64,000 nt of DNA from Limonium bicolor (taxonomy: Eukaryota; Streptophyta; Magnoliopsida; Caryophyllales; Plumbaginaceae): positions 930,001 through 994,000 of the forward strand of contig CM041779.1 in NCBI GenBank assembly GCA_023374045.1. The letters run 5' to 3'. This document shows positions 26,130-39,184 of the stretch, one piece after another. The notes beneath the pieces were generated by a model, which saw only the letters and a list, made by a program, of their open reading frames with translations, made no database searches and was not told the origin of the DNA. Position 1 is the first letter of the stretch; the number at the start of each line of letters is the position of its first letter. The position numbers and the translations under genes are program-made.

Positions 26130-29100
26130 GAAGTATCGCTCTGATGACTGAATTACCGAGCTTAGGAAGTACCAAGTTAGGATTTAAGTACTTTGGGGTT
26201 AAGGGTTGAGTGATAGCGTGAGAGATACGCTAGATAGGAATTACCAGTGTGTACTGGGAACCTACAATCTCCATCCCACCCTCCACAGTCCCTGTTTATA
26301 AACTTGGGAAACAACGCCAGAGATGAAGTCCTCTCATACTCGGGAATACCCGATCTGGCTGTTATTGATATACCTCTAAGGGTACGGAAACCTGTCATAC
26401 GGTAGATCCTGAAAACTGAGAATCCCGGAGACGGTCCCATCTAAACAATGTGTTAACATCATTAAATAGCGAAGAATGAAGGATTTTGTGTATAAGAGAA
26501 TAGAATTTCCGGAAACCTGGGTCGACATGCAGAGCAGTCGAGAATAACCAGCTTGCAACGCACCAACCGTGCAACAGGCAAGAAGTGGATTAGTAAAACC
26601 GAGACGAGTGTCTACGGGACCACAGTTGATAAATAATACACCAACGGTTATACCAACCGACAAGGGAACTACAACGTAGTGCCCAAACACGGGGAACGGG
26701 CTACAAAGAGAATACGATGTTAAGAAAAGGGGTCCCAGAATGGGAAACACCCTAGTTGATGATCGTCATGTGAAGACAGTAAGAAGTCACCTAGAAGAGT
26801 TATTATCAAGACTGTAAGATCAAGTGAGGGCCAACAAGGCCACTGATGACAGTATGGGTAAAAACAATACCACAACCGGTAAGTGCTAAACCGATAGCCA
26901 GTTAGCATGGCGCACTTGCCATAGCAAGTGCAGCTATAACAGGGCTGTTCGGGAAATTTATAACCACTACAAGTACTTAGTAAAGTACTAGAAAGTTAAG
27001 TGTGATCGTCATAACAGTGGAAGGGCCTGTTAGCCTAACCTCTGTAATTGTAAGTACACCAGTCAGCAAGGAGCTAGACTTGGTTAAGGTAAGAAGATGT
27101 TGTGAAACCATGAAAATTTTCTTTTAAAACCCAAAATTTATTCAAACCCCCTTTTCTTTTCAAAACCAGATGTTCTTTCAAACCAACACTTCTTTCTAAC
27201 CTTCTTTTAAACCAAGCCAGTAAAACCAAGGACAGTTGACAAGGATACAACAATGGGTAAACTTTCCCTCGATTAAGTTCGGGAAGCAAGGAATGAATAT
27301 TGTCACGGGACAATATAAGGGAGTTGACAACAGAATGCTTCACCTAGGCGTGTGACGGACACTACGAGTGTACCAACTGAATTGTGGGACGACCGCACTC
27401 CGATAGGAGCTTGGGGCCTGACAGACCTACTTAAGGGTTAGTTGGGTAAGTAGTAATGTATCAGTATGGTACCCCACATATGTATACAAGTAGAGTCCGA
27501 AACACGGGAAGTAGTCGACTCCGTTCTACGGTCAGCAGTATAAGTCAAACAACAGCTAAGGATTACCATGAATGGTTGAAGTAGAGGAACCCAGTTAAGA
27601 TAACTAGACTAAAGGAACTAGTGAATTCATTTCAAGGATATGTTTAAGAGTCAAGAGGTGCGAAGTGCACTAACTGTTATATAAAGACATCACACATGTC
27701 TTAAGAATTCCGAGGAATAAACATGATAGCTGGAACGGTGACCCAGCCTGTACATGGCAAGCAGATGCCTAATGTGGACACATTAATGTGCAATGAACGG
27801 GATGAAACTCCCAGAATGAGTACTTACACTACTAGGAAATGTTGATCTTCACAAAAGGAGATAATAAGCCATTTAAGAACGCAAACGGCGTGGCTAATGG
27901 AATGTACCAATAAGTGTGAAACAAATGTAAGGCATAACGTAACAACACCCAGGAGCAATCCTTGAGGGGTGTTCGCATCAACAATTGTTGAACGAAATGC
28001 ACGATAGAAACACAAGGGTTGAAACTAACACCCAGTTTAGACATAAGTTGTCAGGGAACAGACTGACAATCCTAAGGGGCATTCCATGAAAGGAAACGGA
28101 ATGCAACGACCTTGTCATGGAGCTCAAGGCAGCAAGGCTTATAAGCCATAAGCAAGATATGCTATGAAAATTTGAGTTAATTATAGAAGTTTATGTAATA
28201 CAAGTAAATAGAGTGGTAAACGAACCACTGCATTAAGAGTGGGGATACCTCTCGATATTGTGAGACCGCAGGAGCGGTAGTTATGTAAATCAAGTTCAAG
28301 AAATATGTTAAGGATGGACAACGTTATTATTGAAAGAGAGCAATTAGCTTAGTAGTATGTGTGTTAAAGTGAAGCACCTGGCTGAATAACGCCGGCTTGT
28401 GACTCGAATGATCGATGCTCAAGGAGCATTCAGTAGTCATCCAAATGAGGGATGAACCATAATGTGAATAATGTAAGTTTATGTGTGGAAGTTGAGGGTG
28501 ACAGTAGATACGATAAGCTGATGTTATACAGGGAGTAAGAGCACGGTGCGCAACAAGCGACCGTAGTATAAATGTTGTTAAACGATAATGTAACAGATAA
28601 GACCAGTTATGAGTTAAAACTCAGTGGAGATGCAAGATAAGTGATGTTAAAAACTGGGCATAATAAGCCAGTGGTAGGTACTATGTGATGAGGAACTCAG
28701 TGTGAATTCCATGGCGAATCGCATAAGAGATTTACTGTCAAGAGTTTACACCTCTGCACTTGTATGACTGGTGTTTTGGTATTGCACTTGTGCAGTAATG
28801 ATCGAATGAGATAGCTAGGAATTGAAACATGTTAATTGTGGAGCAATAATGTTATAATGGCCGATGCATAGGAAATGCAAGGCCGCACATAAAAAAAGTA
28901 CTTGTACAGTAAGTGACATGATTAACAGTAAGTGACTACAGTAGCACTACTGCCAAATATCGGTATGGAATATACCCCAAATGTTGTAAATAGCTGAGAG
29001 AGCACTACACACTAGGTAGTAGCTCAATCTCAACCGACAGTAAGTCGGAAGGGAACAGTCAATCATTGTGAAATACATAGCTGTATACAAAGTAAATTGT

Positions 29101-29535
29101 TAGGAAGTGGATAGAAAGTTTATAACTCACCGAATTCGCTAACGTAAAAGATACCCACATGGTTGAGAAACCATTTACCAAGATAAAGGTGATATTGGGG
29201 GTGTACAATACAGTAAGAATGAAAATGGGGCAACTAAGCCCTACAGTTGTCATGTGCGCAGCAGACGCTAGTGAACCAGTGATTCAAATGTACAACGTGA
29301 ATAACGAATATGGTGGATGGTAATTATAACGCCTAGAAGCCTAACAGGATAGAATCAAAACCAACTAAGAGTTTAAGCAAACTCCAATGATAATTCTTGG
29401 TTAGGAACTAAACGCCAATATGGTTAAGATCCTCTAATCAGAATCCATTATGTAATGGACGCGTGAAGTTAAGATACTTCACGATGGCAAAACATTTTAA
29501 GCTAATGTTTAGTGATTGATTACCGTGGGCGTAAT

Positions 29536-29555
29536 CCCTTTTAAGGGGGGTAGAG
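29536..29555 (+). other. Second, internal polypurine-tract-like site
   Basis: CCCTTTTAAGGGGGGTAGAG, about 1.3 kb upstream of the 3' LTR and near-identical to the terminal tract. A matching site is at 676-690 (minus) and a diverged one at 60533-60552 (minus). Confidence 0.6.
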
Positions 29556-30843
29556 CAAAACCACTTGTGCATATTATCGTACAAGTGTACGTGATTTATG
29601 TTGTGCATAGTTATTGTTTGGATGATTGGGTGTGTGTTACGTAAACATACGCATTCATTCATGGTTGAATTGTGGTAATTGCGCACAGAGGATGCGAATA
29701 CCATTGTGATAAGTGTGTGTATTTGTTAACAATTGTGTGTGATAGTACAAATGTGGGAGTAGAGAAACTCCCGGGGAACAAAACCCTGACAGTGTATAAA
29801 TGTGAAACGTGTGTCGTATTTTGATAAAATATATGTGTATATATACTATATAGTGATTCATAAAAGGGTATGAGACCAATATAAAACCTAATGAGAATAA
29901 GATTCCATAGGCAACAGGATTAAAGTGTATGGGAATAACTGATAGACGAAGTTCTATCCTTGGAGATGTATGATCATGATTAGAATGATTTAAAAGATAG
30001 AAAATTGGAAATGAGTGATTTACTTGATGCTTGAAAATGAAGTGGGAGGTGGAACTTGATTTGCATGCGATCAAGGGAAGCCGAACACAAATTGGGGTGG
30101 AAGGATAGTTCAACACTGATGCTGATCACATCAGGGTTGGATGACTCTTGAAACTCCCTATAAGTGGTCACAAATAACCACGCTAAGAAAAGAAGCAAAG
30201 AGCTTAAGTTGGACTTGGAGTTGTGTGTGTTTTCAAAAGGATTTTCAGTTGGTATTTATAAAACATTGATAGATACTTTACATAATTAAAGTTCTCTTAC
30301 TTAACCTCACAAGGAAATTTTAAATTTAAGTGATTGTTTTGATCTCCCAAAGGCACGGGGACGGAAGGTGTCCATCGCGACCGGGTTCTGCGGGATCACA
30401 GTGTATACCAAAGATATTTTTGATTGCAATACATGCTATGACATATTGTTTGGTATGTGTGATAAATGTTATTTTGACTTTGATCTCCTAAAGTGTATGC
30501 TATTGAGACCTATGAGTCTAAATGTGTTGTGTTACATAGACCTAGGTGTCTGAAGACTGTTATGTTATGGAGACCTATGTGTCCAAATGTTGTGATGTTA
30601 CCCGAGACCAGTGAGTCCAAGGGTTGTTATGTAGTGTAAGTGTTGTTAAGATACCCGGACCAAAGAGTCCGAGGTTATCATGTGGATATGTTATGTTATG
30701 TGTGGATGTGAATGTGTTGCCCGGACCATTAAGTCCGAGGTTGTGATGTAAAGTGTGTTTGGTTATGGAAGTTTATTTCCAAGTGATTCCTGTGTTCAAA
30801 TCTAATGATGTGTGGAAAGTGTGAACTTCGAGGACGAAGTTCT

Positions 30844-30859
30844 TTTAAGGGGGGTAGAT
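30844..30859 (+). other. 3' polypurine tract
   Basis: TTTTAAGGGGGGTAGAT immediately before the LTR start at 30860; preceded by the gypsy-like tail CTTCGAGGACGAAGTTC. Confidence 0.8.
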
Positions 30860-33800
30860 TGAAATACCCCAAACCTTGATATGTGGTTTAAAATCAAACT
30901 ATGGTATGTAAAGGCTAAAAAGTGCCTTAGTAACATCAGTGAACAATTTAGACCATAGTAAATGCAATAAAGCATTAAGACACAGTTTGAGCAAAAACAT
31001 GCTCTAAGCTATGAGTGAACTTGGTTAGGACCCAAAGAGCCTACCAAGACTTAATAATTTCAATTATGATTTAATAAGGCTAAATAAGTCCTTAGGAAAC
31101 CTTGGTGGGCAGTTAAACCAAATAAAACACAAGAAATACCTTAAAGTCAATATGAGCAAAAATGTGCTCTAAGCTTGGGATGAATTTGTATAAGACCTAA
31201 TGGTCATACCTATACCTTATTTATATGTTAATGAACATATTAAATCAATTACTAAAGAAAACCAAGCTTGAAAACAAGTTAAAACACAAAATGTGCTTTA
31301 AGGAGTCTTAAAGCACGTTTTTGAAAAATTGTCTTGTAAATGAGTTTTGAGTGGCTAAATGTCCATCATTACTCTTAAATATACATGTGTACTATATAGT
31401 ATCACATTTGGAAGTCTATATCAATGGGAAATCAAAAATTTCACTTCTATGTGCCTTGTTTTTGAATAGATGATTTTATAAGCTAGTTTGTAACATATAA
31501 TGTTATAAGTAATTAAATTGACCAACAAAGACTATAATACCCTTATTTAATAAAGGGGGGCCGGTTTTTAAGGTGTGGTGACTCACCACTCACTTGTTAA
31601 CTTGTTAAAGAAATAAAGATGACTAATATAGTTACTATTTGCTTTTTAAGTACAAATATCTTCTAAAAAGCAAACTTATCTCATTTCTCTCATTCCTTTC
31701 TTCATTTCACACGGCTCCACTCTCTTCAACCTCTCTTCTTGCTGTTCTCTCACGTTCATACAGCACCACCACCATGGAAGTCCACCTTTGAACTCTTGTA
31801 AAACCTAGCTCACTTAACCAAATCAAAAACAAACACCACCATTCTCTTCCTCTCATCAAGCTCTTCATTCCTATCTTCTCAAAATTTCAAGATCACCATT
31901 TCGGTGCCATGGAGTTCCACCATTGATGGAGCTTGAGCTTGTCTTTCCACATATTATTGATCTCCTTTGCTCCTAGGTAAGGAATCTCAAAGAAAAATCA
32001 AGTTTCCTCCATGTTTTGTGTGTGACCGAAAATATTCATTGATGGAGCTCCTTGTGTTGCTTTGTTCTAGCTCCATTTGAATCTTTCAAGGACTAGGTGG
32101 AGTCCTCTCTTCATAGATATTCAAACACCCTTCAAAGATTAAGGTAAAACAACTACATTAATGTTTTGAAATAATGTAAACCTAGGGTTTACAATGAGAT
32201 GGAGCTTAAAGCTTGAATACTCATTATGTTGTTTGTATAATGTTTAGTAGTTGGCAAGGAACCAAATGCCTTACCGGTTTTGTAAGGAAACAAGAAAGAA
32301 ATTTGGGAGGAAAAGAGGTAAATATGCTATCTTAATGTGGTTTAATGCCTTAGGAGAAATAAGCTTATAATGCTTGTTAAAACTACCTAAAGAGCAAATG
32401 GTGAATGACCTAGTAAAGTGTTCTCAAGGAGACTAGTAAAAGAACATATGTATTGGTGTATGTATTTGCAGGTCAAAGGCATTACTTATGTGGGAAATTC
32501 AGTGTTTAAGGTTTATGCAATTTAAGGGCCTAAGAGCCATGTTATTTAAGGGCCTAAGTGCCAAGCAATTTAAGTTATGCACTATATTGTGATGTAGTGC
32601 TAAATGTGTGAAGTTTGTGTATAAAATGTGTTTGATGGATTTTAGGTGTTTTGAATGAAATAAGGTAAAAACCTAAGTGTTTGGATGTGAGTATAACAAG
32701 AGAAGCTATGGCCAAATTTGGGAAATGTGTAAGAAGTTCTAAGTGTTTTAAGTGAGTTTTGGTGAACTAGGAAGTGTTAAAGGTGAATAAATGTTACTTG
32801 AGAAGAAAACATGTATTAAGGTGATTTAGAGTGATGCAAGGATTTAGGTGTTATCTTGGAAGTTCTAGGAATTCAATGTGTGTTTTGAGGATGTATTTAA
32901 GTCTTGGAGGAGTTTGTTTAAGGTTTAGGTAATGTTGATATCCAAGGAATAAGTGATGATTAGGTAACATGTGAAAAAGGAGATTTAGTTAGTAAGAAAA
33001 GAAGTTTGAGAGATGATGTTAAGGTGTAGAGGAAAACCTTGGTGTAGTGGTCATTATTGGTGAACTACCACTTATAAATCATAAGGAGAAAACATCCCAA
33101 GTGCTAGGAACTTTGTAAGAAGTTTGTGAATGATAAATGGTTTTGGTGAGTGATTTAAAGAGTTTAGCACATGGATAAAGGTGTGTTTGAAGTGCCCAAA
33201 TGAGGTTAGGGTATACTAGGATATATGGGGTGAAGTTTGGAGTTGAATGTAAAAAGGAAAACAAAGATCTGGGGCAGACCGGACTTGCGACCGGACTTGC
33301 AAGTTCGGTCGGGCCCAGTTTACCCTGTGGGAATTAGTTTCTGGAATGGACCGGACATGGGACCGGACTTACAAGGTCGGTCGGAGTAGAAAATTTTGAC
33401 GGAAATGTGTTCTGGAATCGACCGGACTTGGGTAAGTCCGGTCGGCAAGTCCGGTCGGACCAAAAACATGGTTTAAGGTTATGAAATGATATGTAATGAT
33501 GGGGATTGATAGGTAATGATGTTATAGGGTTGTTAAGGACATGTTAGGTGAGTTTTAAATGGCAATTAAGTGGGTGAAAAGTTGTATCAAAATGTAAAAG
33601 TAAAACAAGTTAAAATGTAAAGTTATGTAACTAAGTTAACGGGGAAGTTAAGCATTAGACATTAAATAATCAAGCAAACCCCGATGTTAATAAAAACACA
33701 CGTGATGTTAACAGTTGTTCGAGAATCGCTCGAGGAACATAAGTGGACGTGGTAAAGTGGACTCCGGTGACAGGTATGGTTTTCTTGCAACCTGTGTCCT

Positions 33801-35355
33801 ACCGGATTACACCGGCTTGTATGCCAATGTGTTTTTCTGTATGTTTGCCACGTTATGAGATAAATCATGAAACGAGTTTACAGTCGTTATTGTTATTGTA
33901 TGTTTTCGTGCCGATACCGGTAACCTCGAATGCGCTTGAAGGGCTAGTTAACCACTATTAGGTAAACGTAGGAGAACGGTATCCGGTAACAACGTTTCCG
34001 ACTTAAGGAACGTTCTAACCACGGCTATGCGTGAGTTGGTTATGTGATGTTTGTGTGTGATGTGAATGTATGACTCTCTCTTCCCTTGTGTATGACTAAC
34101 AAGACTTAACCCAATGTTTGTGATTGTTTAATAAAGTTCAAAGTTGAACTTCTAACAAGTGCTAACGGGGGAGTGAGGAGTCCGGTCTGTTCCGGCCACG
34201 CGTGTGAGTATGGGGGTCGTTGTCATAGCAGGTTCGATCCTCTCCGTATGTTATGGTTGTTTTCCAATTTGGTTCCCAACCTTCCCTTTAGCTTAACCAA
34301 GGCTATTACTGACTCACGTCGGGCCACAGGGGCATACTATTGTTATGTTTGTTTCGGTGTGCTTGGATCACTATATCCGAGACACCTTGTGTTAAGTTAA
34401 CCGTTCATTTAACAAGACGGTAACGAGTTATGTAACGAGCTTATCATGAGACTGGCAACATTCTCTAGGCTCACCAGTGTATTAACAATGTTTGGGTCGG
34501 TTCCTAAGAGGACCATTCCCGTTATGTTATGTATCTTTGTTGTGATGCCATATCTATTGCGGTGTTATGTTGTGCACGTGGAAACGTGCAAGGTGTTGTT
34601 AAGTGTTGTTATGTAGTGTAGTTATATTTGTAAAATGTGGAGTGTGTGGATCATGGATATGAATCCCAGTTTGAGAAAGAGGCGTCTAAGGTTAACCCGA
34701 TTTAAGGGTAAGTGTCGCCTGTTAAGGAAGTAGCTCCATTAGAGGAGGAACACTCTAGGGATATTGCATACCTTGAGTGACTTATTAAGTAAGGATGTAT
34801 TATCCGATTGTTGAGCCCATTGAGGCGAAATGTTAAGTGTTGTGTGTTTACTGTTACATGCATGATTTAAATAATCAACCGCATGCTAAGACGACAATTA
34901 GTTGTGCGTGGCCCGGTAGCATGTGGGCTGCGGGATTACCATACCAGCAAAGGTGCTGAGCCCCTTAGGGGCCACCCTTTCTCTTCTTTTCCTATTTCAG
35001 GTACAGAGAGCTGGAAGCCGTCCGAGAGTAGGACGGGGTAGACATTATACATGGGTAAACATTTAAGTGTATATACACAGTAGGTGTAGTAAGACCGAAA
35101 TTGTTGTCGGCATCAGTTTATAAATACTCGGTATAGTTGGAAGGTGTACGTTGTTGTTGTTGTTAATGGAAAGGGATAGTAATGTGTAGTCGCTCGGGAA
35201 TTTAGCCCATCAGACCGGTACAATGTATGTGTATTAGCCTTGTTAGCCACGTGGGTGGCTAACGGCGTGTAACACCAACGAGTTAAGTAATGTGATGAGG
35301 TTGTTTTTCCGCTGCAGTTTATTGTAAGTGTGTTAATGTTGGATGGGGTGTTACA
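30860..35355 (+). repeat. LARD LTR, second copy (4.50 kb)
   Basis: Starts TGAAATACCCCAAACC, ends GGATGGGGTGTTACA at 35355. The next base begins copia reverse transcriptase sequence, so this is the outer right edge of the LARD array. Slightly longer than the first copy because that one carries many small deletions. Confidence 0.9.
33274..33460. repeat. ACCGGACTT motif cluster
   Basis: Same cluster as in the first LTR, with an added GTCCGGTCGGCAA unit near 33436 that the first copy lacks. Confidence 0.65.
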
Positions 35356-36577
35356 ATTGTTGTTTCTAAATAATGGCCTATTAGACAACTTGATAATCAG
35401 AATACCTTTTTGAATGGTGATTTACATGAGACTGTTTATGTTAAACAACCTTTTGGCTTTATTGATAAGGATCGGCCTGATTTTGTTTGTAAGCTTATTA
35501 AAGCTTTGTATGGTCTTAAGTAACCCCGAGGGCTTGGTATTCCATAATGAGTTCCTATTTGCTACATCTAGGGTTTGTTGGATTTACTAAAGATCCCTCC
35601 CTTTTCATCTTTGCCCAGGACAGGATACCATTTTTGCCCTAATCTACGTTGATAATATACTATTAACAGGGTCTTCTCAGTCTCTCCTACAGAAGCTAAT
35701 TTCATCATTGTTTAGGAAGTTTCTAGTAAAGGATTTGGGGGACCTTTCCTATTTTCTTGGAGTCTCTGTTACCAGATCCCTTAAAGGTATCCTTCTTAGT
35801 CAAGGGAAGTATGTTTCAGACCTACTACATAAGTCTAATTTACATAGTTCTAAGCTTGTCTCTACACCTATGCATCACACGGTGAATCTTGATGATTCTA
35901 ATAGCCCTATTTATTCAGATATCAAGAACTATAGAAGTGTTATTAGGTCGTTGCAGTATCTATCTATCACTCGCCCTGATATCCAGTACGCGGTGAATTG
36001 TGTCAGTCAGTACATGCATGCACCCCGAGATATACATTGGCAAGCGGTAAAGAGGATATTACGTTACTTGAATCATAAGAGGCACTTGGGGGTGTTCTTT
36101 GCGTGTTCTCCTCTCGTTTCTCTTCAGATTTGGTCTGAGGCTGACTGGACTGGCTCCCCGAAGGACCGCCGTTCTACCACTGGCTTTGCCATCTTCCTCA
36201 TATCTAGTTTGGTCTCTTGGAGTGCGAAGAAACAAACAATAGTGGCAAAGTCTATGACAAAAGCATAATTTAAAGCAGTGGCTACAACAACAACTAAAGG
36301 AATCTGGATCCTCCAGTTACTTAAAGAATTGGGTTTTTATCTCAAGCAAGATCCAACCTTGTTTTGCGACAATATCGTGGCAACTTACCTCTATCTAAAC
36401 CCTGTCTTCCATAGCCGCATGAAGCACGTTGTTGTAGATTTCTTCTTCATGCGCGAACGGGTTGTCAATGGATCTCTTCGTGTGGTTCATGTCGCCGCTC
36501 AGGATCAAGTTGTTGATTTGTTTACCAAAACCCTAGCTTTCCCCCAATTTGATTGTAATCGCTTCAAACTCCCGTAA
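35356..36577 (+). pseudogene. Ty1/copia polyprotein, RT C-terminal part and RNase H
   Basis: Resumes inside reverse transcriptase: [35 protein letters not shown]. It passes stop codons and has YVDNI where YVDD is the catalytic motif, so the second Asp is lost. From 35708: FLVKDLGDLSYFLG, RSLQYLSITRPDIQYAVN and RILRYL. RNase H: SEADWTGSPKDRRSTTGF, a stop where AEYKA is expected (36268), CDNIVATYL, and HVVVDFFFMRERV, with the stop at 36577. The body of integrase and the start of RT, normally between this and the part at 20859, are missing. A polypurine tract follows. Confidence 0.88.
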
Positions 36578-36588
36578 CTCTCAAGTCT

Positions 36589-36850
36589 GGAGAGTGGGGG
36601 GATATGAGTCGTATGTATGTTGCAGGCCCATTAGCAAAGGCCCATGTTATATGTTGGGGTTCAGTCCATTTACATAAGTCTGTTTACAGTCCTTAGTCTA
36701 GTGTATGTAACTGTAAATACAATGCTACAGTATGATATCCTATTATGGATGAATAACATTTACACTATTCCACAGTCTCTCGTCTATCTTTAGCTTGGTC
36801 TCAACTCTTTTGTCCTTTACTTCCCTGCCAGAGGTGATGATGGTTTGGCT
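36589..36850 (+). repeat. Copia polypurine tract and start of 3' LTR
   Basis: GGAGAGTGGGGGGA is a typical copia polypurine tract 12 bases after the polyprotein stop; the LTR would begin TGAGTCGTATG at about 36605. I could not find the right LTR end (no matching 5' LTR in the window); 36850 is nominal. Confidence 0.6.
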
Positions 36851-38070
36851 ACGAATCGATGCTCATGTATTCTCTCTGGTGGACAAGCAAGAGATACATC
36901 ATTTCGGGATTTAGATGTTGGCGGAAGTGATCCCCCTATCCACAGTTCATCTATGAAGCTTTGCTTTCTCCCGAAGCTATCCAGTCCTTAATTAAGAATA
37001 AAATGCATGATAGTTGTGTCTTCTCCACATACTTAGTCTACAGGGTTTCCCCTGTTCCGTGTTTTCCTTATTTAAATCATCCTTAGGGTAGTTGGTCCAA
37101 TGTCTCTGCTTAAGCTCTTGTTTGTTCAAGTCAGTTGGAATAGTATCATAAGGGTTGATGTTGTACGGGTCTTCCTTTGTGGACGCTGCTCCCAAGTCTA
37201 CCTAGCTGGTTTGATTTGAGTATTGTCATAACCTCATCCGCTGTAACCCCTCTATTATAATATAAAATTATGACTTTGAAAGAAATAATTTGACACCGCT
37301 AGACTTGACTCCACGTAACTTTACAAAATAATCGTCGATCCTTTTCTTGATAAAAAGAAAATGGTTGGGGTGTGTGATACTGATAATCTAACCTTTTAAG
37401 TTGAAATAGTCTAGTATCCATTATTTATAGATCTAAGTTTAAATCTTCATCCAACAAGTGATCGTCTAATGCTTCATTAAAGATGTGGTGTACAATCTTC
37501 ACTTACCTACCATCAAAATCTCTATCACGGTCGACATCTATTTTCAGAACCCAGAAAATCCGAATTGAAGTAAAGCCTCACCTACAACACTAGATTAACA
37601 ATACCTTTAAACCCTCGGTGATTGTGAAGGAGCCAGTAGAATCCAGCATACCCCAGTTGGTATTACGCTGCAAATGTAATCAGGGTGTTTCAAAGATTTC
37701 AGGGGTCTTATTGGAAAATCAGAATTAAATGGTATAACTAATAGATAGTTATAAATTTATTAAAACATCTTTTTATTCTCTAGCGTTTAAAAAATATAAG
37801 TTTCAACATTTTCAGTAAGATTTAAGTTAAATTATTTATTTATCACAATACATTAGTTACAACATAAAAGAGATGGTTTGTCATTTTTTATACATATCTT
37901 TCTATTTTTTATCTTTTCCAAAAGTAACTATAAAATAACTTTCAACTAGATTAAAACCAAGCTATTTTAGTAAATAATGGTGAATAAGACAATACGCCAG
38001 AAATAAGTACATTTTATTATACTTTTTTAAGAATAAAATATACATTTATTAAGTAAAATCTTACATTAGA
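36851..38070. other. Unassigned
   Basis: 36851-37205 has protein-like composition on both strands (for example the 67-codon minus-strand frame 36992-37195 starting MGAASTKEDPYNINPYD), but I do not recognise a family. 37206-38070 is AT-rich with no feature seen. Confidence 0.3.
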
Positions 38071-38273
38071 GTAGGGGTGTCAAAATTGGGTTTTAGGTCG
38101 GATTGAGACCGAAAATAGTTTAGGTATAACCTGACTTGACGTGAACCCGGAGCAGGATATATTTCTTCAACCCGAGCTTGCAACGGGTTGCCCCGAACCT
38201 GACTTATTTTTTTAAAAAATAGTTTATATTTAAAGTTTAACATTATATAATAAGTAAATATAATACTTAAAAA

Positions 38274-38681
38274 GGGAAATTTTACCAAATACTACTGAAT
38301 TTTTGTTTAATTCACGATATACCACTGTGTTTTTAAAATTACACAAAATAACACTAAGTTTTTACTTATTTCATCAGATAACATTCTGTCTCATATGTTG
38401 TTAAATGTTTCGTAAATATTCTAGGAAAATGACTAAACTACCCTATTATTAATTGATAACTTGAAAGTGATTTGTCATACATAAGACACCGCTTTTGTTT
38501 AACAATTTATATGCATAGTTTAGTCTTTCTTCTAGGGATATTAATGGAACATTTAACAAAATATGAGACATAGTGTTATCTGATGAAATAAGTAAAAACT
38601 TAGTGTCATACAATGTAATTATAAAAACACGGTGGCATATTGTGAATTAAACAAAAACTCAATGATATTTGATGAAAATTC
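38274..38681. mobile_element. MULE-like non-autonomous TIR element, copy 1
   Basis: The left arm GGGAAATTTTACCAAATACT returns inverted at 38594-38681, giving arms of about 90 bp. No coding sequence. Same family as the next element (38765-39184). Target duplication not evident. Confidence 0.6.
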
Positions 38682-38764
38682 ACAATATTAATTAATCATT
38701 ATGTACTGTATTTAATCTTAAATTGATAATTAAATGTTAATTTTAGTCATAAATAAATATTTAA

Positions 38765-39184
38765 GGAAAATTTCACCAAATACCACTAAGTTTTTGCTTA
38801 ATTCATGATATACCACTGGGTTTCTAAAATTGCATAGGATAACACCGAGTTTTTACTTATTTCACAAGATAACACTTTGTTACATATTTCGTTAATTTCT
38901 CCATTAATATCCATAGAAAAAAGACTAAACTGCCCTATTATCAGTTAAACTAAGGTGGTATCTTATAGAATCTATCAATATAATAATTAATTGTGACGTA
39001 ATTGTTAATAACAAGAGTATTTTTATCATTTTCCAGGAAAAATAACAAAGAAGTTAATAGAATATGAGACAGAGTGTTATCTGGTGAAATAAGTAAAAAC
39101 TCAATGTTAACCTATATAATTTTAAAGACATAGTGGTATATCGTGAATTAAGCAAAAACTCAATGGTATTTGATGAAATTTCCC
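38765..39184. mobile_element. MULE-like non-autonomous TIR element, copy 2
   Basis: Terminal inverted repeats over 90 bp (GGAAAATTTCACCAAATACC left, GGGAAATTTCATCAAATACC from the right), 420 bp long, flanked by a perfect 9-bp duplication AATATTTAA at 38756-38764 and 39185-39193. A 9-bp duplication with long inverted repeats points to the Mutator superfamily. Confidence 0.8.

Larger units (their letters stand above)
26113..30859 (+). mobile_element. LARD internal region (4.75 kb, non-coding)
   Basis: Bounded by primer site and polypurine tract. No frame longer than about 150 codons and no gag/pol motif; the longer frames are on the antisense strand and not conserved. It is matched along its length by the reverse complement of 1-4152, so the non-coding sequence itself is maintained across copies, a LARD hallmark. 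Confidence 0.85.

Noticed and set aside
29655..30116. 153-codon frame antisense to the LARD internal region
   Set aside because: Not preserved in the sister copies and without any domain; it is antisense to a conserved non-coding region.
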